NCBI RefSeq assembly: GCF_028473745.1
Contig: NZ_CP101137.1
Location: 1,488,001 to 1,552,000 of the forward strand
Length of the DNA stretch: 64,000 nt
Direction: 5' to 3'
Source of the DNA: Streptomyces sp. M92
Lineage (GTDB): Bacteria > Actinomycetota > Actinomycetes > Streptomycetales > Streptomycetaceae
Each line of letters opens with the position of its first letter. Within the stretch, counting starts at the first letter, position 1. Positions 10,113 through 18,900 of the stretch are shown here, piece by piece. The position numbers and the translations under genes were made by a program. Under the pieces are notes generated by a model. That model had not been told where the DNA came from, did not search any database, and worked only from the letters and a program-made list of their open reading frames with translations.

Positions 10113-11777
10113 CTACTTGCCTTCCGGCACCGCCTCCGCCTCGCAGACCGCGCCGGGCTTCGGGAGTTCTCCGTCGAGCAGGTACGCGTGGACCGCGTCG
10201 CGCACGCACGGGTTGCCGGAGTCGAAGGCGCCGTGGCCCTCGCCGCGGTAGGTGAGCTCGTGGCCGACGCCCTTGCCGAGCGCCTCGGCCATGCGGGCGG
10301 CGCCCTCGTAGGGGGTGGCGGGGTCGCCGGTGTTGCCGACCAGCAAGATCGGCGCCGCTTCCGGTGCGCTCACCTCGGGGTGGTGGGCCTCTCCGGGGAC
10401 CGGCCAGCCGGTGCAGGAGAGCGCGCTCCACGCCAGGCCCGGACCGAACAGGGGCGACGCCTCGACGAACTCGGGCATCATCCGCTCCACGTCGGCGACG
10501 GTGTAGCGGTCGCTGGAGTCGTCGCAGGTGATGGCCCGGAAGGCGTCGTTCTCGTTGCTCTCGTCCACAGCGTCGTCCTCGGTGCCGTCCTCGGCGGCGT
10601 CGTCGCTGTCGCCGCCGGAGCCGTGCTGGCCGAGGACCTCCGCCAGATCTGCCAGGACGTCGCCGTCGCCGCCGGCCACCGCCTCCAGGCCGACCAGGAG
10701 CGCGGGCCAGAAGGACTGGCTGTAGAGCGAGCCGGTGATGGCGGCGAGCACGTCGTCGCCGTCGAGTTCGCCGCCGTCGGACGTGGCCAGCGGGGTCTCG
10801 TCCAGGTCCGCCTGGAGCTCCACGGCGGTGTCCACGATCGCCTCGACGTCCTCGCCGATCGTGCAGCGCTGCTCGACGCACCACTGGGCGAAGTGCTCGT
10901 AGGCGAGCTGGAACCCGGCGGCCTGACCGAGGGCCCCCTCCATCGTGTCCTGGGTCGGGTCGACGACGCCGTCCAGGACGGCCCGCCCGACGCGCTCGGG
11001 GAACAGGTGGGCGTACACGCCGCCGAGCTGGGTGCCGTACGAGATGCCGAAGTAGTGGAGCTTCTCGTCGCCGAGTACCTGCCGCATCAGGTCCAGGTCG
11101 CGGGCGGCCTCGGTGGTGCCGACGTACGGGAGGACGCCGCCGGAGTTCTTCTCGCACGCGGCGGCGATCAGCTCGTTGAGCTCTATCAGCGCGTCGGTCT
11201 CGTCGCCGCCGTCGTCGGGCGTCTCGTCGACCCGCTCCTCGGCCTCCTCGGCCGCCTCGGGGTCGAGACAGCGCACGCCGCGGCTGTTGCCGACGCCGCG
11301 CGGGTCGAAGCTCACCAGGTCGTAGCGGGAGCGGAGCTTGTCGTAGTCGGGGGCGAAGGCGGGCAGGGTGGCGACGCCGGAGCCGCCCGGGCCACCGAAG
11401 TTGAAGAGGAGGGAGCCGATGCGGTCGTCCGCGTCACCGCCGGCGCGGGCCCGGATGAGTTCGATGCCGATGGTCTCTCCGGCGGGCCTCTTCCAGTCCA
11501 GGGGCGCCCTCATGGTGGCGCACTGCCAGCGGGTGCCGTCCGGGAGCGGGGCCGGGGCCTCGCCGTCGCCCTGGATGGGGGTCGGGGCGGGGCAGTCCCG
11601 CCAGTCCAGGGTCTGCTGCCGGAAGCGGTTCACATCGTCCCGGTCGCTCGCCGCCGTGGCGCCGTCGGCTCCCCGGCCGCCGTCCTCCGCCGTCGGCGCG
11701 CAGGCCGCCAGGGAACAGGAGAGCAGGGTCGCGGTGGACAGCAGGGCAGCGGTGGATATCACTCGTGCTGTGGGCAT
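10113..11777 (-). CDS. Secreted alpha/beta-hydrolase, tripeptidyl-aminopeptidase-like lipoprotein
   Basis: 554 residues. The N-terminal signal ends in the lipobox LAAC (about residues 23-26), so it is probably a lipid-anchored extracellular enzyme. The alpha/beta-hydrolase fold shows the oxyanion segment FNFGGPGGSG (about 126), nucleophile elbow GISYGTQLG (Ser near 245), acid Asp in GNTGDPATPY and His in GEGHGAF. This combination, with a C-terminal TAP-like domain, fits S33-type exopeptidases that release short peptides from N-termini. An acidic Asp/Glu-rich insert (about 390-425) is unusual. The true substrate is unknown. It ends the region left of the CIS operon and is not coupled to it. 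Confidence 0.88.
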   Translation of the reverse strand: MPTARVISTAALLSTATLLSCSLAACAPTAEDGGRGADGATAASDRDDVNRFRQQTLDWRDCPAPTPIQGDGEAPAPLPDGTRWQCATMRAPLDWKRPAGETIGIELIRARAGGDADDRIGSLLFNFGGPGGSGVATLPAFAPDYDKLRSRYDLVSFDPRGVGNSRGVRCLDPEAAEEAEERVDETPDDGGDETDALIELNELIAAACEKNSGGVLPYVGTTEAARDLDLMRQVLGDEKLHYFGISYGTQLGGVYAHLFPERVGRAVLDGVVDPTQDTMEGALGQAAGFQLAYEHFAQWCVEQRCTIGEDVEAIVDTAVELQADLDETPLATSDGGELDGDDVLAAITGSLYSQSFWPALLVGLEAVAGGDGDVLADLAEVLGQHGSGGDSDDAAEDGTEDDAVDESNENDAFRAITCDDSSDRYTVADVERMMPEFVEASPLFGPGLAWSALSCTGWPVPGEAHHPEVSAPEAAPILLVGNTGDPATPYEGAARMAEALGKGVGHELTYRGEGHGAFDSGNPCVRDAVHAYLLDGELPKPGAVCEAEAVPEGK

Positions 11778-11885
11778 GGTCTCAGGCTCTGGCCGGCCGG
11801 CCGCGGACGCACGGTACCGCGGCCATTCGGCGCAAGCGGCCCCCCGCCCGGTGTGGTGACGGCAGCGGGCAGGGGGCGGGGCGGG

Positions 11886-13892
11886 TCAGGTGCGGTTCGC
11901 GCTGGAGGGGCCGAAGAACTCGATCTCCGCGATGGCGACCTGCTTGTCGGCGGAGGCCGCGTGGGCCGACTCGATGGTGAAGCGGACCTTGGTGACCTCA
12001 CCGACGCGGAAGGGACGGCGCTGGCCGCCCGCGCCCTGGTCCAGGGTGAGGTCGCGGGTCGTGGTGCTGCCGTCCTTGCCGGTGATGGTCGCCTTGACGC
12101 GGTGCGGCAGCGCCGACTTGTTGAGCTGGTCGGGCTTGGTGGAGGTACCCGGGGTGATGATCAGGTCCAGCAGCCTGGTCGGCTGGGTGAAGCTGACCTC
12201 GACCCACTGACCCTGGCCGGACTGCACGACGCCCGGGCCCCACCACGTGTTGCTGCGCTTGTCGATGAGGAGCTCCGGCTTGTGGCCGGGGAAGGAGCGG
12301 GAGGCCGTGATCCGGTCCGGGGAGACCGGGGCCCGCTTGGCGAAGTGGTCGCGGGTGGCCTGGACGCCGTCGGGGACGTAGACGAAGCCGAGGACCACCA
12401 GGGTGATCACGACGGCCAGGGTGATCCAGGTGCCGATGCGGTCGAACACGCGGCGCAGGCGCGGCCGGTCCCCCGCCCAGGGCGTCTCGTTGCGCCGCCC
12501 GCCGAAGAGCCGGCGCCACCACGGGGCGGGGCGCGGTTCGCCTTCGCCGGTACGGTCCAACGGCATCGCGCAGCGTGCGCAGTAGTGGCGGTCGGGCCGG
12601 TTGGGGGTCGAACACCAGGGGCAGGGCGGGCCGTTGGCGATGTCCGGCTGGTGGCCGGGGGCGCGCACCTGGGGCCGGTCGGCGTCGGGACGGCCGGGCA
12701 GCACCGGGGCGACCGCGGGGGGCGGGGTGGCGGCGGGCGTCTCCGGGTCGGCGACGGGGACGAGGAGGGAGCGGGCGCGGTGGTTCATGGTGTCGCTGAG
12801 GGCGTTCGGCGCGGCGCCGGGCTCGGGTGCTATCGGGGTGGTGGGGGCGGTGTCCTCCGTGTCGGGGGCCGGATCGGAGGGCGCGGGGGTGGTGGGGCGC
12901 GCCGGGCCGGTCGGGTGGGTGTCGGCGGTGGCGGACGGGTGGGTGTCGGCGGTGGCGGACGGGGGCGTGGTTGCGGGGGGTTCGGAGGTCGTGGGGGACG
13001 TGGTGGCGCCGGTCGACCAGGTGGGGGCGGGGCTGGGCCGGGTGTTCTCGGCGGAAGCGACTGCTCCGGCCGAGCGGGTGGTGCCGGCTGCCGCGGTCGG
13101 CCAGGCGGTTTCCGGGGTGCCGGTGGTGCCGGTGGGCGCCGAGGCGGCGGTGGCCGTTCCCGCCGTTCCCGCGGCTCCTGCCGCCATCCTCGCGGTCCTG
13201 GCGGCCCGCGCCGCCCTCGCCGCGCGTGCGGCGCTCATGGTGTCGGCGGTGCCGGTGGGTGCCGAGGCGCTCGCCGCCGGTCCCGTGGTGCCGGCCGGTG
13301 ACGCGGTGCTCGTGGCCGCGCCGGTGACGGGAGCCTCCGCGTCGGGGCGGGTGTCCACGGGGCGGTGGGGCTCCGTGGGGTCGGCGGCGCCCGTGCCCGG
13401 TGCCGGGGTCGTTTCCCGGGGCGCCCTCGTCCCTGTCCCTGTGCCGGGGGCCGCCCCCGTGCCCGAGGCCGTCTCCGATCCCGCGCCCGCTGCGGGGCCT
13501 GTCCCGCTTCCCGTGCCCGGTCCCGAGCTCGGAGTTGTCCCCGCACCCGAACCTGACCCCGCACCCGAACCCGCGCCCGGAACCGTGTGCGGCTCCGGGG
13601 ACGGTGCCGGGCCGTCGGTGTGCGGCTGTCCGGGAGCGGCACCGGTGTCCGGTCCGGCGCCGGCGGCCGGCCGGTCCACGAGGCCGGAGCGGGCCGGGGC
13701 CACCCCCGTGCCGCCGGGGCCGGGGCGGTCGAAGGCGTCCCAGCCGGGGTTCTGGTCGGACGGTGCCGAGGCGGGCCGGCCGGCGCGGGCGGGACCGGCC
13801 TGTTCCCAGCGGAGTACGGCGCCGCACGCGTCGCAGAAGGACTGGCCCGGTTCCGCGCGCGTTCCGCACTCGGCGCAGTTCTGCGTGGTCAT
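11886..13892 (-). CDS. cisA: CisA-like membrane protein of the contractile injection system cluster
   Basis: 668 residues in this order: zinc ribbon with C6-x2-C9 and C20-x2-C23; a long disordered Pro/Thr/Ala/Gly-rich segment (about 30-420); a second zinc ribbon with CPWC and YCARC (about 421-442); a basic stretch (PWWRRLFGG); one transmembrane helix (about 487-508, WITLAVVITLVVLGFVYV); and an outside domain (about 525-668) with the features of a discoidin/F5-8C or NPCBM-like galactose-binding fold (NTWWGPGV, QWVEVSFTQPTRL, AIAEIEFFG). Streptomyces CIS clusters encode a membrane protein CisA required for CIS-dependent cell death; position and architecture match it, and I infer identity. ATG 13892 overlaps the upstream stop by ATGA, with GGAGAG before it. 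Confidence 0.75.
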   Translation of the reverse strand: MTTQNCAECGTRAEPGQSFCDACGAVLRWEQAGPARAGRPASAPSDQNPGWDAFDRPGPGGTGVAPARSGLVDRPAAGAGPDTGAAPGQPHTDGPAPSPEPHTVPGAGSGAGSGSGAGTTPSSGPGTGSGTGPAAGAGSETASGTGAAPGTGTGTRAPRETTPAPGTGAADPTEPHRPVDTRPDAEAPVTGAATSTASPAGTTGPAASASAPTGTADTMSAARAARAARAARTARMAAGAAGTAGTATAASAPTGTTGTPETAWPTAAAGTTRSAGAVASAENTRPSPAPTWSTGATTSPTTSEPPATTPPSATADTHPSATADTHPTGPARPTTPAPSDPAPDTEDTAPTTPIAPEPGAAPNALSDTMNHRARSLLVPVADPETPAATPPPAVAPVLPGRPDADRPQVRAPGHQPDIANGPPCPWCSTPNRPDRHYCARCAMPLDRTGEGEPRPAPWWRRLFGGRRNETPWAGDRPRLRRVFDRIGTWITLAVVITLVVLGFVYVPDGVQATRDHFAKRAPVSPDRITASRSFPGHKPELLIDKRSNTWWGPGVVQSGQGQWVEVSFTQPTRLLDLIITPGTSTKPDQLNKSALPHRVKATITGKDGSTTTRDLTLDQGAGGQRRPFRVGEVTKVRFTIESAHAASADKQVAIAEIEFFGPSSANRT

Positions 13893-14461
13893 CTCTCCGG
13901 GGTCCTTTCGGAGGCGGTCACTTCGACGGTGTAGGGCATGTGGGCGGGACGGGCCGCGGCGACGAGGGTGTCCAGGCGGTGCCGGTCGGCCGGGGTCGGG
14001 TCGGGCAGCCGCAGAGCAACGTGCAGGTGCGGGCGGGGGGTGCCGGGGAACGGGCCCAGGGGGCGGGCGTTCCACTCGGCGCCGCCGCTCTCGCTGATCT
14101 CCGGCTCGGCGCCGAACGCGAGCCGTACGGCCTCCGCGAGCCCCTGCCTGGTGCCGCGTACGCGGTGCAGGCGGGCGGCGGCGGCGACGGCGGCGCGCAG
14201 CCGGGGCTCGTGTTCGGTGCCGTCGGTCTCGGCGCCGACCCAGGTGCCGAGCCACTGGGCGAAGTCGACCGGCGTGAGGGCGGGGTCGAAGTAGGTGTCG
14301 AGGCAGTCGAGGACGTTGAGGATGGGCGCGAGGACGTCGTCGAGGCCGCCGACGAACCGCTGGGCGAGGTCGTCGTCGGCGAAGACGGCGGGCAGCATCG
14401 TGCCCAGCGGCAGGGAGGAGCCGAGGCCGTCGACCGAGCCCCGGTAGGGCGTCGTCGTCAC
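13889..14461 (-). CDS. Phage tail protein I-like baseplate protein
   Basis: 190 residues from GTG 14461, overlapping the baseplate J gene by GTGA. The order and content (LPAVFADDDLAQRFVGGLDDVLAPILNVLD, split here by function; then WLGTWVGAE and GTRQGLAEAVRLAFG) match the P2 gpI / eCIS baseplate partner that sits on gpJ and connects the wedge to the periphery. The C-terminal 50 residues predict a small beta domain ending in PYTVEVTASE. In CIS operons this gene regularly follows baseplate J, as here. It ends four bases into the CisA-like gene, so all three are translationally linked. Confidence 0.75.
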   Translation of the reverse strand: MTTTPYRGSVDGLGSSLPLGTMLPAVFADDDLAQRFVGGLDDVLAPILNVLDCLDTYFDPALTPVDFAQWLGTWVGAETDGTEHEPRLRAAVAAAARLHRVRGTRQGLAEAVRLAFGAEPEISESGGAEWNARPLGPFPGTPRPHLHVALRLPDPTPADRHRLDTLVAAARPAHMPYTVEVTASERTPER

Positions 14462-16416
14462 GCGCCGTCCCCGATCACACGGACCCGGTGGTCGAAGGAG
14501 AAGACCAGCGAGGGCGGTTGGAGGTCGATGCGGTCGGTGGGGTCGCCGCGCTTGCCGGTGAGGGGGTCGGCGGGGTGCAGGACGACCTCGTCGACGAGTT
14601 CCACGCCGGGGACGCGTTGCAGGACCGCGAAGACCTCGCCGGTCTGCACGGGGCGGCCGAAGGGCCAGCCCTTGCCGTCGGCGCCGCCGGTGAGCGGGTC
14701 GAGGTGGTGGTAGAGCGCGTCGTGGGCCTGGCGGCGTACGCGGTCGGTGTCGGTGCCGCGGAAGGCGTGGACGGTGGCGACGACGGTGACGCCCTGGTAG
14801 TAGGGCGGGCCGACGGCGAGGCGGGTGCCGATGAGGCGGCGCTCGTCGAGGTGGCGGGTGATGCGGGCCAGCAGCGCGTCGCCGGGGACGAGTTGCTCGA
14901 AGCGGAGCCGTCCGCCCGGGTCGGGCACGGCCTGGGGGACGACCAGGACGCGGACCGCGTAGGCGCCGTGCTCGCCCTCCTCGCCCTCCAGGCAGGTGAT
15001 GCGGGCGGTCTCGGGGGCGGCACGGCGGGCCAGTTCCTCGTAGTCCCGCAGGGTGACGGCGCGTTCCTGGGCGCGGAGGGTGATCGGCGCCCTCAGCTTC
15101 GCCTCCTCCACCGTCTCGCCGTCCACCCCGCCGCGCGCGGCCTCGCGGTTGACGACCTCGGAGACGTACGGGATGGAGGTGCGCAGCACCTGTACGGCGC
15201 CGCGCGCCACGTTGCCGGCCCGTCCTCCGCCGGTGCGGTAGCGGCGGGCGCGGATGACGGCGCCCTTGGGGGCGACGGTGCCGTACTGGCGCAGGGTGCC
15301 GTCGGGTTCGCGTACGGCGGGGCCGAAGGCGATCTCGCCGGTGGCGGCGTCGAGGGTGATGTGGTGGTCGTCGGGGCGGGAGGCCGCGAAGTGCGGGACG
15401 ACCCGCCAGTCCTGCCAGCCGTCGTCGGCGGCGGTCTGGAGGAGGACGGGCGGGTCGTCGGCGACGACGGGGGCGTGGGCGAGCCGCAGCCGCTGGCCGG
15501 GCAGGCCGGTGGACTCGCCGAGCGCCTCGTCGTGGACGGTCTCGGCGTGCACGGCCCGGGTGGTGCCGCCGATGGTGTAGGCCTCGGCGGAACGGATGGT
15601 GGGGGACGTGGTGTAGAACGGCTGGCCGGGCAGCGGGTCGGTGACCCGGCAGCGTATCCAGCCCGCCTCGTGGCCGCCGTTGCGGGACAGGACGTGCCCG
15701 CCGGGTATGTGGAGCACGATGTCGCCGGGGCGGTTGAGGCCGCCGGTGCCGTCCTGGTCGACCTCGCAGGACTGCCAGCCGTCCTCCGTCCACGCCTCCC
15801 AGACCAGCGGCGGCTGGCGGGGGTCGACGCCGACGCCGTCGACGCGGCTGTCGAGTTCGAGGGCGAGGGCGCAGTCGGGGGTGGCGGCGGTCAGGCCGAT
15901 GAGCATGCAGTCGCCGGGCTGCGGGGCCTCGGCGAAGCACATGAGGTCCTTGCCCTCGGCGAGGTCCGTGGTGCGGTCGGTGACGGGCTCGCCGCGGTGC
16001 TGCACCACGAGCCGGCCGAGCGAGCACGGTACGACGACCAGGTCGCGTTCGGTGGCGAAGACGACGGCGTCGTCGCGTTCGGTGCGCAGGGTGGCGACCT
16101 CGGCGCCGGACGGGACCAGGACCGCGTCCTCCTGCGGCGCGGACAGCCAGAAGGTGACGTCCGTACGGGCCGCGGAAGGCGGGAAGAGGGTGATGCCGAC
16201 CAGGTCGAGGAAGGCCAGGTGGTTCTTCTCGGGGACCCGGTTGAGGCGGTAGACGATCTGGTCGGCCATGTGCGCGACCGTCTCGACGAGGGTGACGCCG
16301 GGGTCGGAGACGTTGTGGTCGGTCCACTCCGGGGCGCGCTGCTGGATGTAGCGCTTGGCGTCGTCGACGAACTGCTGGAAGCGGCGGTCGTCGAGGTTGG
16401 GGGAGGGCAGGGACAT
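14458..16416 (-). CDS. Baseplate J-like assembly protein (gp47/Afp11 type)
   Basis: 652 residues, the main wedge component of CIS and phage baseplates. The N-terminus DDRRFQQFVDDAKRYI and DHNVSDPGVTLVETVAHMADQIVYRLNRVPEKN (motif spread over about 8-65) is typical of the putative baseplate assembly family. The C-terminal half has the gpJ wedge segments RGGVDGETVEEAKLRAP and LRDYEELARRA (about 425-465), followed by a terminal domain. There is no frameshift. Its stop overlaps the next gene (GTGA), and its own ATG overlaps the gp25 stop (TGATG), so expression is tightly coupled. Confidence 0.88.
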   Translation of the reverse strand: MSLPSPNLDDRRFQQFVDDAKRYIQQRAPEWTDHNVSDPGVTLVETVAHMADQIVYRLNRVPEKNHLAFLDLVGITLFPPSAARTDVTFWLSAPQEDAVLVPSGAEVATLRTERDDAVVFATERDLVVVPCSLGRLVVQHRGEPVTDRTTDLAEGKDLMCFAEAPQPGDCMLIGLTAATPDCALALELDSRVDGVGVDPRQPPLVWEAWTEDGWQSCEVDQDGTGGLNRPGDIVLHIPGGHVLSRNGGHEAGWIRCRVTDPLPGQPFYTTSPTIRSAEAYTIGGTTRAVHAETVHDEALGESTGLPGQRLRLAHAPVVADDPPVLLQTAADDGWQDWRVVPHFAASRPDDHHITLDAATGEIAFGPAVREPDGTLRQYGTVAPKGAVIRARRYRTGGGRAGNVARGAVQVLRTSIPYVSEVVNREAARGGVDGETVEEAKLRAPITLRAQERAVTLRDYEELARRAAPETARITCLEGEEGEHGAYAVRVLVVPQAVPDPGGRLRFEQLVPGDALLARITRHLDERRLIGTRLAVGPPYYQGVTVVATVHAFRGTDTDRVRRQAHDALYHHLDPLTGGADGKGWPFGRPVQTGEVFAVLQRVPGVELVDEVVLHPADPLTGKRGDPTDRIDLQPPSLVFSFDHRVRVIGDGA

Positions 16417-16904
16417 CAGCGGTCGCTTTCGGGAGAGCCGGGGAGGCCGGCGGGACCACCGGGACCGGCGGTACCGCCCGGTCCGGCGGAGCCGCCGGGG
16501 AGGTCCGGCTCGTCGTGGGAGGGGATGACGTAGAACGGGAAGACGAGGCTGCGCGGGTTGTTGGTGCCGCGGATCGAGTAGCGGACGTCGATGTAGAGGA
16601 CGCTCTGGTCGGTGCCCGTGCTGACGTCGACCTCGTGGACCTCGATGCGCGGCTCCCAGCGGTCCAGGCTGACGTACACCTCGTGCTGGATGCGGCCCGC
16701 GGTCTGCTCGTTGACCGGGGCGAAGACCAGGTCGTGGATGGCGCAGCCGAACTCGGGGCGCATCGGCCGCTCGCCGGGCGCGGTGGCGAGGACCAGCCGG
16801 ATGGCCTCCTCGACCTCGCGCTCGCCGCTGACCAGGGCGATGCCGCCGGTGGGTCCGATGCGCATGGGGAACGCCCAGCCGGAGCCGACGAATTGTTCGG
16901 CCAT
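16416..16904 (-). CDS. gp25-like baseplate protein (Cis9/Afp9 type)
   Basis: 162 residues. The first 125 form the GPW/gp25 lysozyme-like baseplate fold, with GERPMRPEFGCAIHDLVFAP (about 44-63), whose EFG element is the hallmark, and a C-terminal RVEV-type strand pair (VEVHEVDV-like, about 90-100). In T4 and eCIS particles this protein starts the sheath at the baseplate, which makes its retention without a sheath gene odd. The last 30 residues are a Gly/Pro/Ala tail. The stop overlaps the baseplate J start by one base. Confidence 0.88.
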   Translation of the reverse strand: MAEQFVGSGWAFPMRIGPTGGIALVSGEREVEEAIRLVLATAPGERPMRPEFGCAIHDLVFAPVNEQTAGRIQHEVYVSLDRWEPRIEVHEVDVSTGTDQSVLYIDVRYSIRGTNNPRSLVFPFYVIPSHDEPDLPGGSAGPGGTAGPGGPAGLPGSPESDR

Positions 16905-16934
16905 CAGGGGGCCACCTGCCTTCTGCTTCCGGTA

Positions 16935-16970
16935 CCTGGTCCTGTGCCTGGTCCTGTGCCTGCTCGGGTG
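16935..16970. repeat. 12-base tandem repeat between spike and gp25 genes
   Basis: CCTGGTCCTGTG occurs at 16935-16946 and 16947-16958, with a diverged third copy at 16959-16970, filling most of the 70-base gap. It is the only sizeable gap inside the baseplate part of the operon. Confidence 0.7.
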
Positions 16971-16974
16971 CCTG

Positions 16975-18900
16975 TCATGCGGGGAGCGGGTACTTCACGG
17001 TGTTGACGAACACGGCGCCGAACAGGTCGACCTTGATGCCCTTGATGTTGACGTTGGCCACGGCGTTGACCGAGACCATCCCGGTGGCGTTGATCGACGT
17101 CATGCCGCTCGACGAGAGGTTCATGGCGCCGCCCATCGCGTTGACGTTGACCGCGCCGCCCAGCGAGGTGAGGCTGACCAGGGCCTTGCCCTTGAGGGTG
17201 AGCGGGCCGCCGCTGTCGATCATCACCGAGCGGCGCCCGCGCAGGGTGAGGCTGGTGCCCGCCTCCACCGACACCGAGCGGCTGCCGGTGATGCTGACCG
17301 AGCCCTTGCTGTCGACGGTGATCTCGGTCTGGGTGCGGTCGAGGTTGATGATCAGCTTGTCGTTGCCGCTGGCGATCCGCACGCCCTGCTTGCGCCCGCC
17401 GGTGCGTTGGCTGAGCAGGTCGACGCGGTTGCCCTGGCGGTCGGACAGGGTGTGCCGGGCGGCCTGCTTCTTCAGGCCGTCGTGCAACGGCACGTCCGCA
17501 ACCTTGGTCGGCAGGTCCCGCCCGTTGTAGAGCCCGCCGATCACGAACGGGTGGTCCAGCGCCCCCCGGTCGAAGCCCACCAGCACCTCGTCGCCGACGT
17601 CCATCGGGAAGACCCCGCCGCCGCCCTTGCCGCCCAGCTGCACACTGCGCGCCCAGTCGCTGACGTAGGTGTCGTCCAGCCACGGGAACTGGAGCTTGAC
17701 CCTGCCCTGCTTCAGCGGGTCCTGTACGTCGGTGACGATGGCGTTGGCGACGCTGGGCAGCCGCGCCGCGCTCGCGGCGTCCACGCCCCCGCCCCCGCCG
17801 CCCGAGGCCAGCCCGTACAGGGAACGCCACTGGCGTCCGCTGACGGTGATCCAGGACTCGTAGTGCTTGCCGTCGCCGAACACGTGCCGCACGGAGGTGA
17901 CCGTGTACTTGCCCTCGAAGGGTCTGCCGACGTCCGAGAGTGCCACGGGGACGCCGGGCCTGAGGTCGGGGTTGCCGTAGACGGCGACCTCCAGCTCGGC
18001 GAAGGAGGAGGTGACGTCGGCGGCGAGGGCCTTCGCGGCGTGCCGGACCTCGTCCTGCTTGTCGTAGGGGCTGGCGGTCTCGACGAGCTTGGCGGGCTTG
18101 AACTTGCCCGCCGCCTGGCCGGGCGTCGTGCCGATGCTGAAGCCGGGGTCGGTGGTGGCGGGCGCGACCTCGGTTATCTTTTTCTTCGTCGTGACGTTCC
18201 AGCCGCGCGACTCGACCTTCCCCACCTGGTCGGCGGCGGTGACGGCGGCCCGCAGCCGCAGGATGTCGTGGCCGGCCTGGAGGACGAAGGTGCTCTTGTC
18301 GCCGTCCGTATTCGGCGAGGGCGCCCCCGCCGACGGCTTCGGCGTCACGAAGCGGAACTTCCCCTTGGCGTCCAGGGACATGACCATGTTGTTCTCGTCG
18401 GCGAGCCGGGACAGGAAGTCCCAGTCGGTCACGTTGGACTGGCTGATGAACCCGTACATGCCCTTCGTCGGCTGGATGCGGCCGATGGACACGCCGTCCA
18501 TCGCGGCGAGCTTGCGGGCGATGTCGGACGCCTTCTGGTTGCGGTACGCGGCCACCCGGCGCTGGCGCATCATGCGGTGCCCGTAGTCGTAGCCGCGGAT
18601 GACGGTGAAACTGCCGGTGCCGTCGTAGTCGGCCTCCAGACCGGTCACCTCGCCGGTCAGCAGCGGGTTGCCGATGCCCTGTCCGTCGGCGATCGGCGTG
18701 ATGACGATCCTGGTGCCGAACTGCACGTTCAGCTTGCCGAGGACCAGGCGGTAGGGGTCGCGGAAGGTGAGGCGGAAGGCCGCGGGCACGCCGACGCCCT
18801 GGTCGACCCAGCCCTCCACGAGCAGGGGCGCGATGTCGGAGGGCAGTTTCGCGCCGCCGACCTTGACCTCGACGATGCTGGAGAACGCGGGACGCACCAT
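16975..18900 (-). CDS. VgrG-like spike protein (gp27-gp5 fusion, Cis8/Afp8 type)
   Basis: 641 residues. Residues 1 to about 380 are a gp27/phage late-control-D hub (VGGAKLPSDIAPLLVEGWVDQG spread, LTGEVTGLEADY, RGYDYGHRMMRQRR). At about 395-490 is a gp5 OB-fold (IVTDVQDPLKQGRVKLQFPW, FPMDVGDEVLVGFDRG, HPFVIGGLYNG). From about 500 to the end are short beta repeats (ITGSRSVSVEAGTSLTLRG, MIDSGGPLTLKG, VSVNAVANVNIKG) that should form the trimeric needle. It forms the central spike of the injection tip. No toxin domain is attached and I see no separate PAAR gene in the window. ATG 18900 overlaps the LysM gene stop (TGATG). Confidence 0.88.
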   Translation of the reverse strand: MVRPAFSSIVEVKVGGAKLPSDIAPLLVEGWVDQGVGVPAAFRLTFRDPYRLVLGKLNVQFGTRIVITPIADGQGIGNPLLTGEVTGLEADYDGTGSFTVIRGYDYGHRMMRQRRVAAYRNQKASDIARKLAAMDGVSIGRIQPTKGMYGFISQSNVTDWDFLSRLADENNMVMSLDAKGKFRFVTPKPSAGAPSPNTDGDKSTFVLQAGHDILRLRAAVTAADQVGKVESRGWNVTTKKKITEVAPATTDPGFSIGTTPGQAAGKFKPAKLVETASPYDKQDEVRHAAKALAADVTSSFAELEVAVYGNPDLRPGVPVALSDVGRPFEGKYTVTSVRHVFGDGKHYESWITVSGRQWRSLYGLASGGGGGGVDAASAARLPSVANAIVTDVQDPLKQGRVKLQFPWLDDTYVSDWARSVQLGGKGGGGVFPMDVGDEVLVGFDRGALDHPFVIGGLYNGRDLPTKVADVPLHDGLKKQAARHTLSDRQGNRVDLLSQRTGGRKQGVRIASGNDKLIINLDRTQTEITVDSKGSVSITGSRSVSVEAGTSLTLRGRRSVMIDSGGPLTLKGKALVSLTSLGGAVNVNAMGGAMNLSSSGMTSINATGMVSVNAVANVNIKGIKVDLFGAVFVNTVKYPLPA

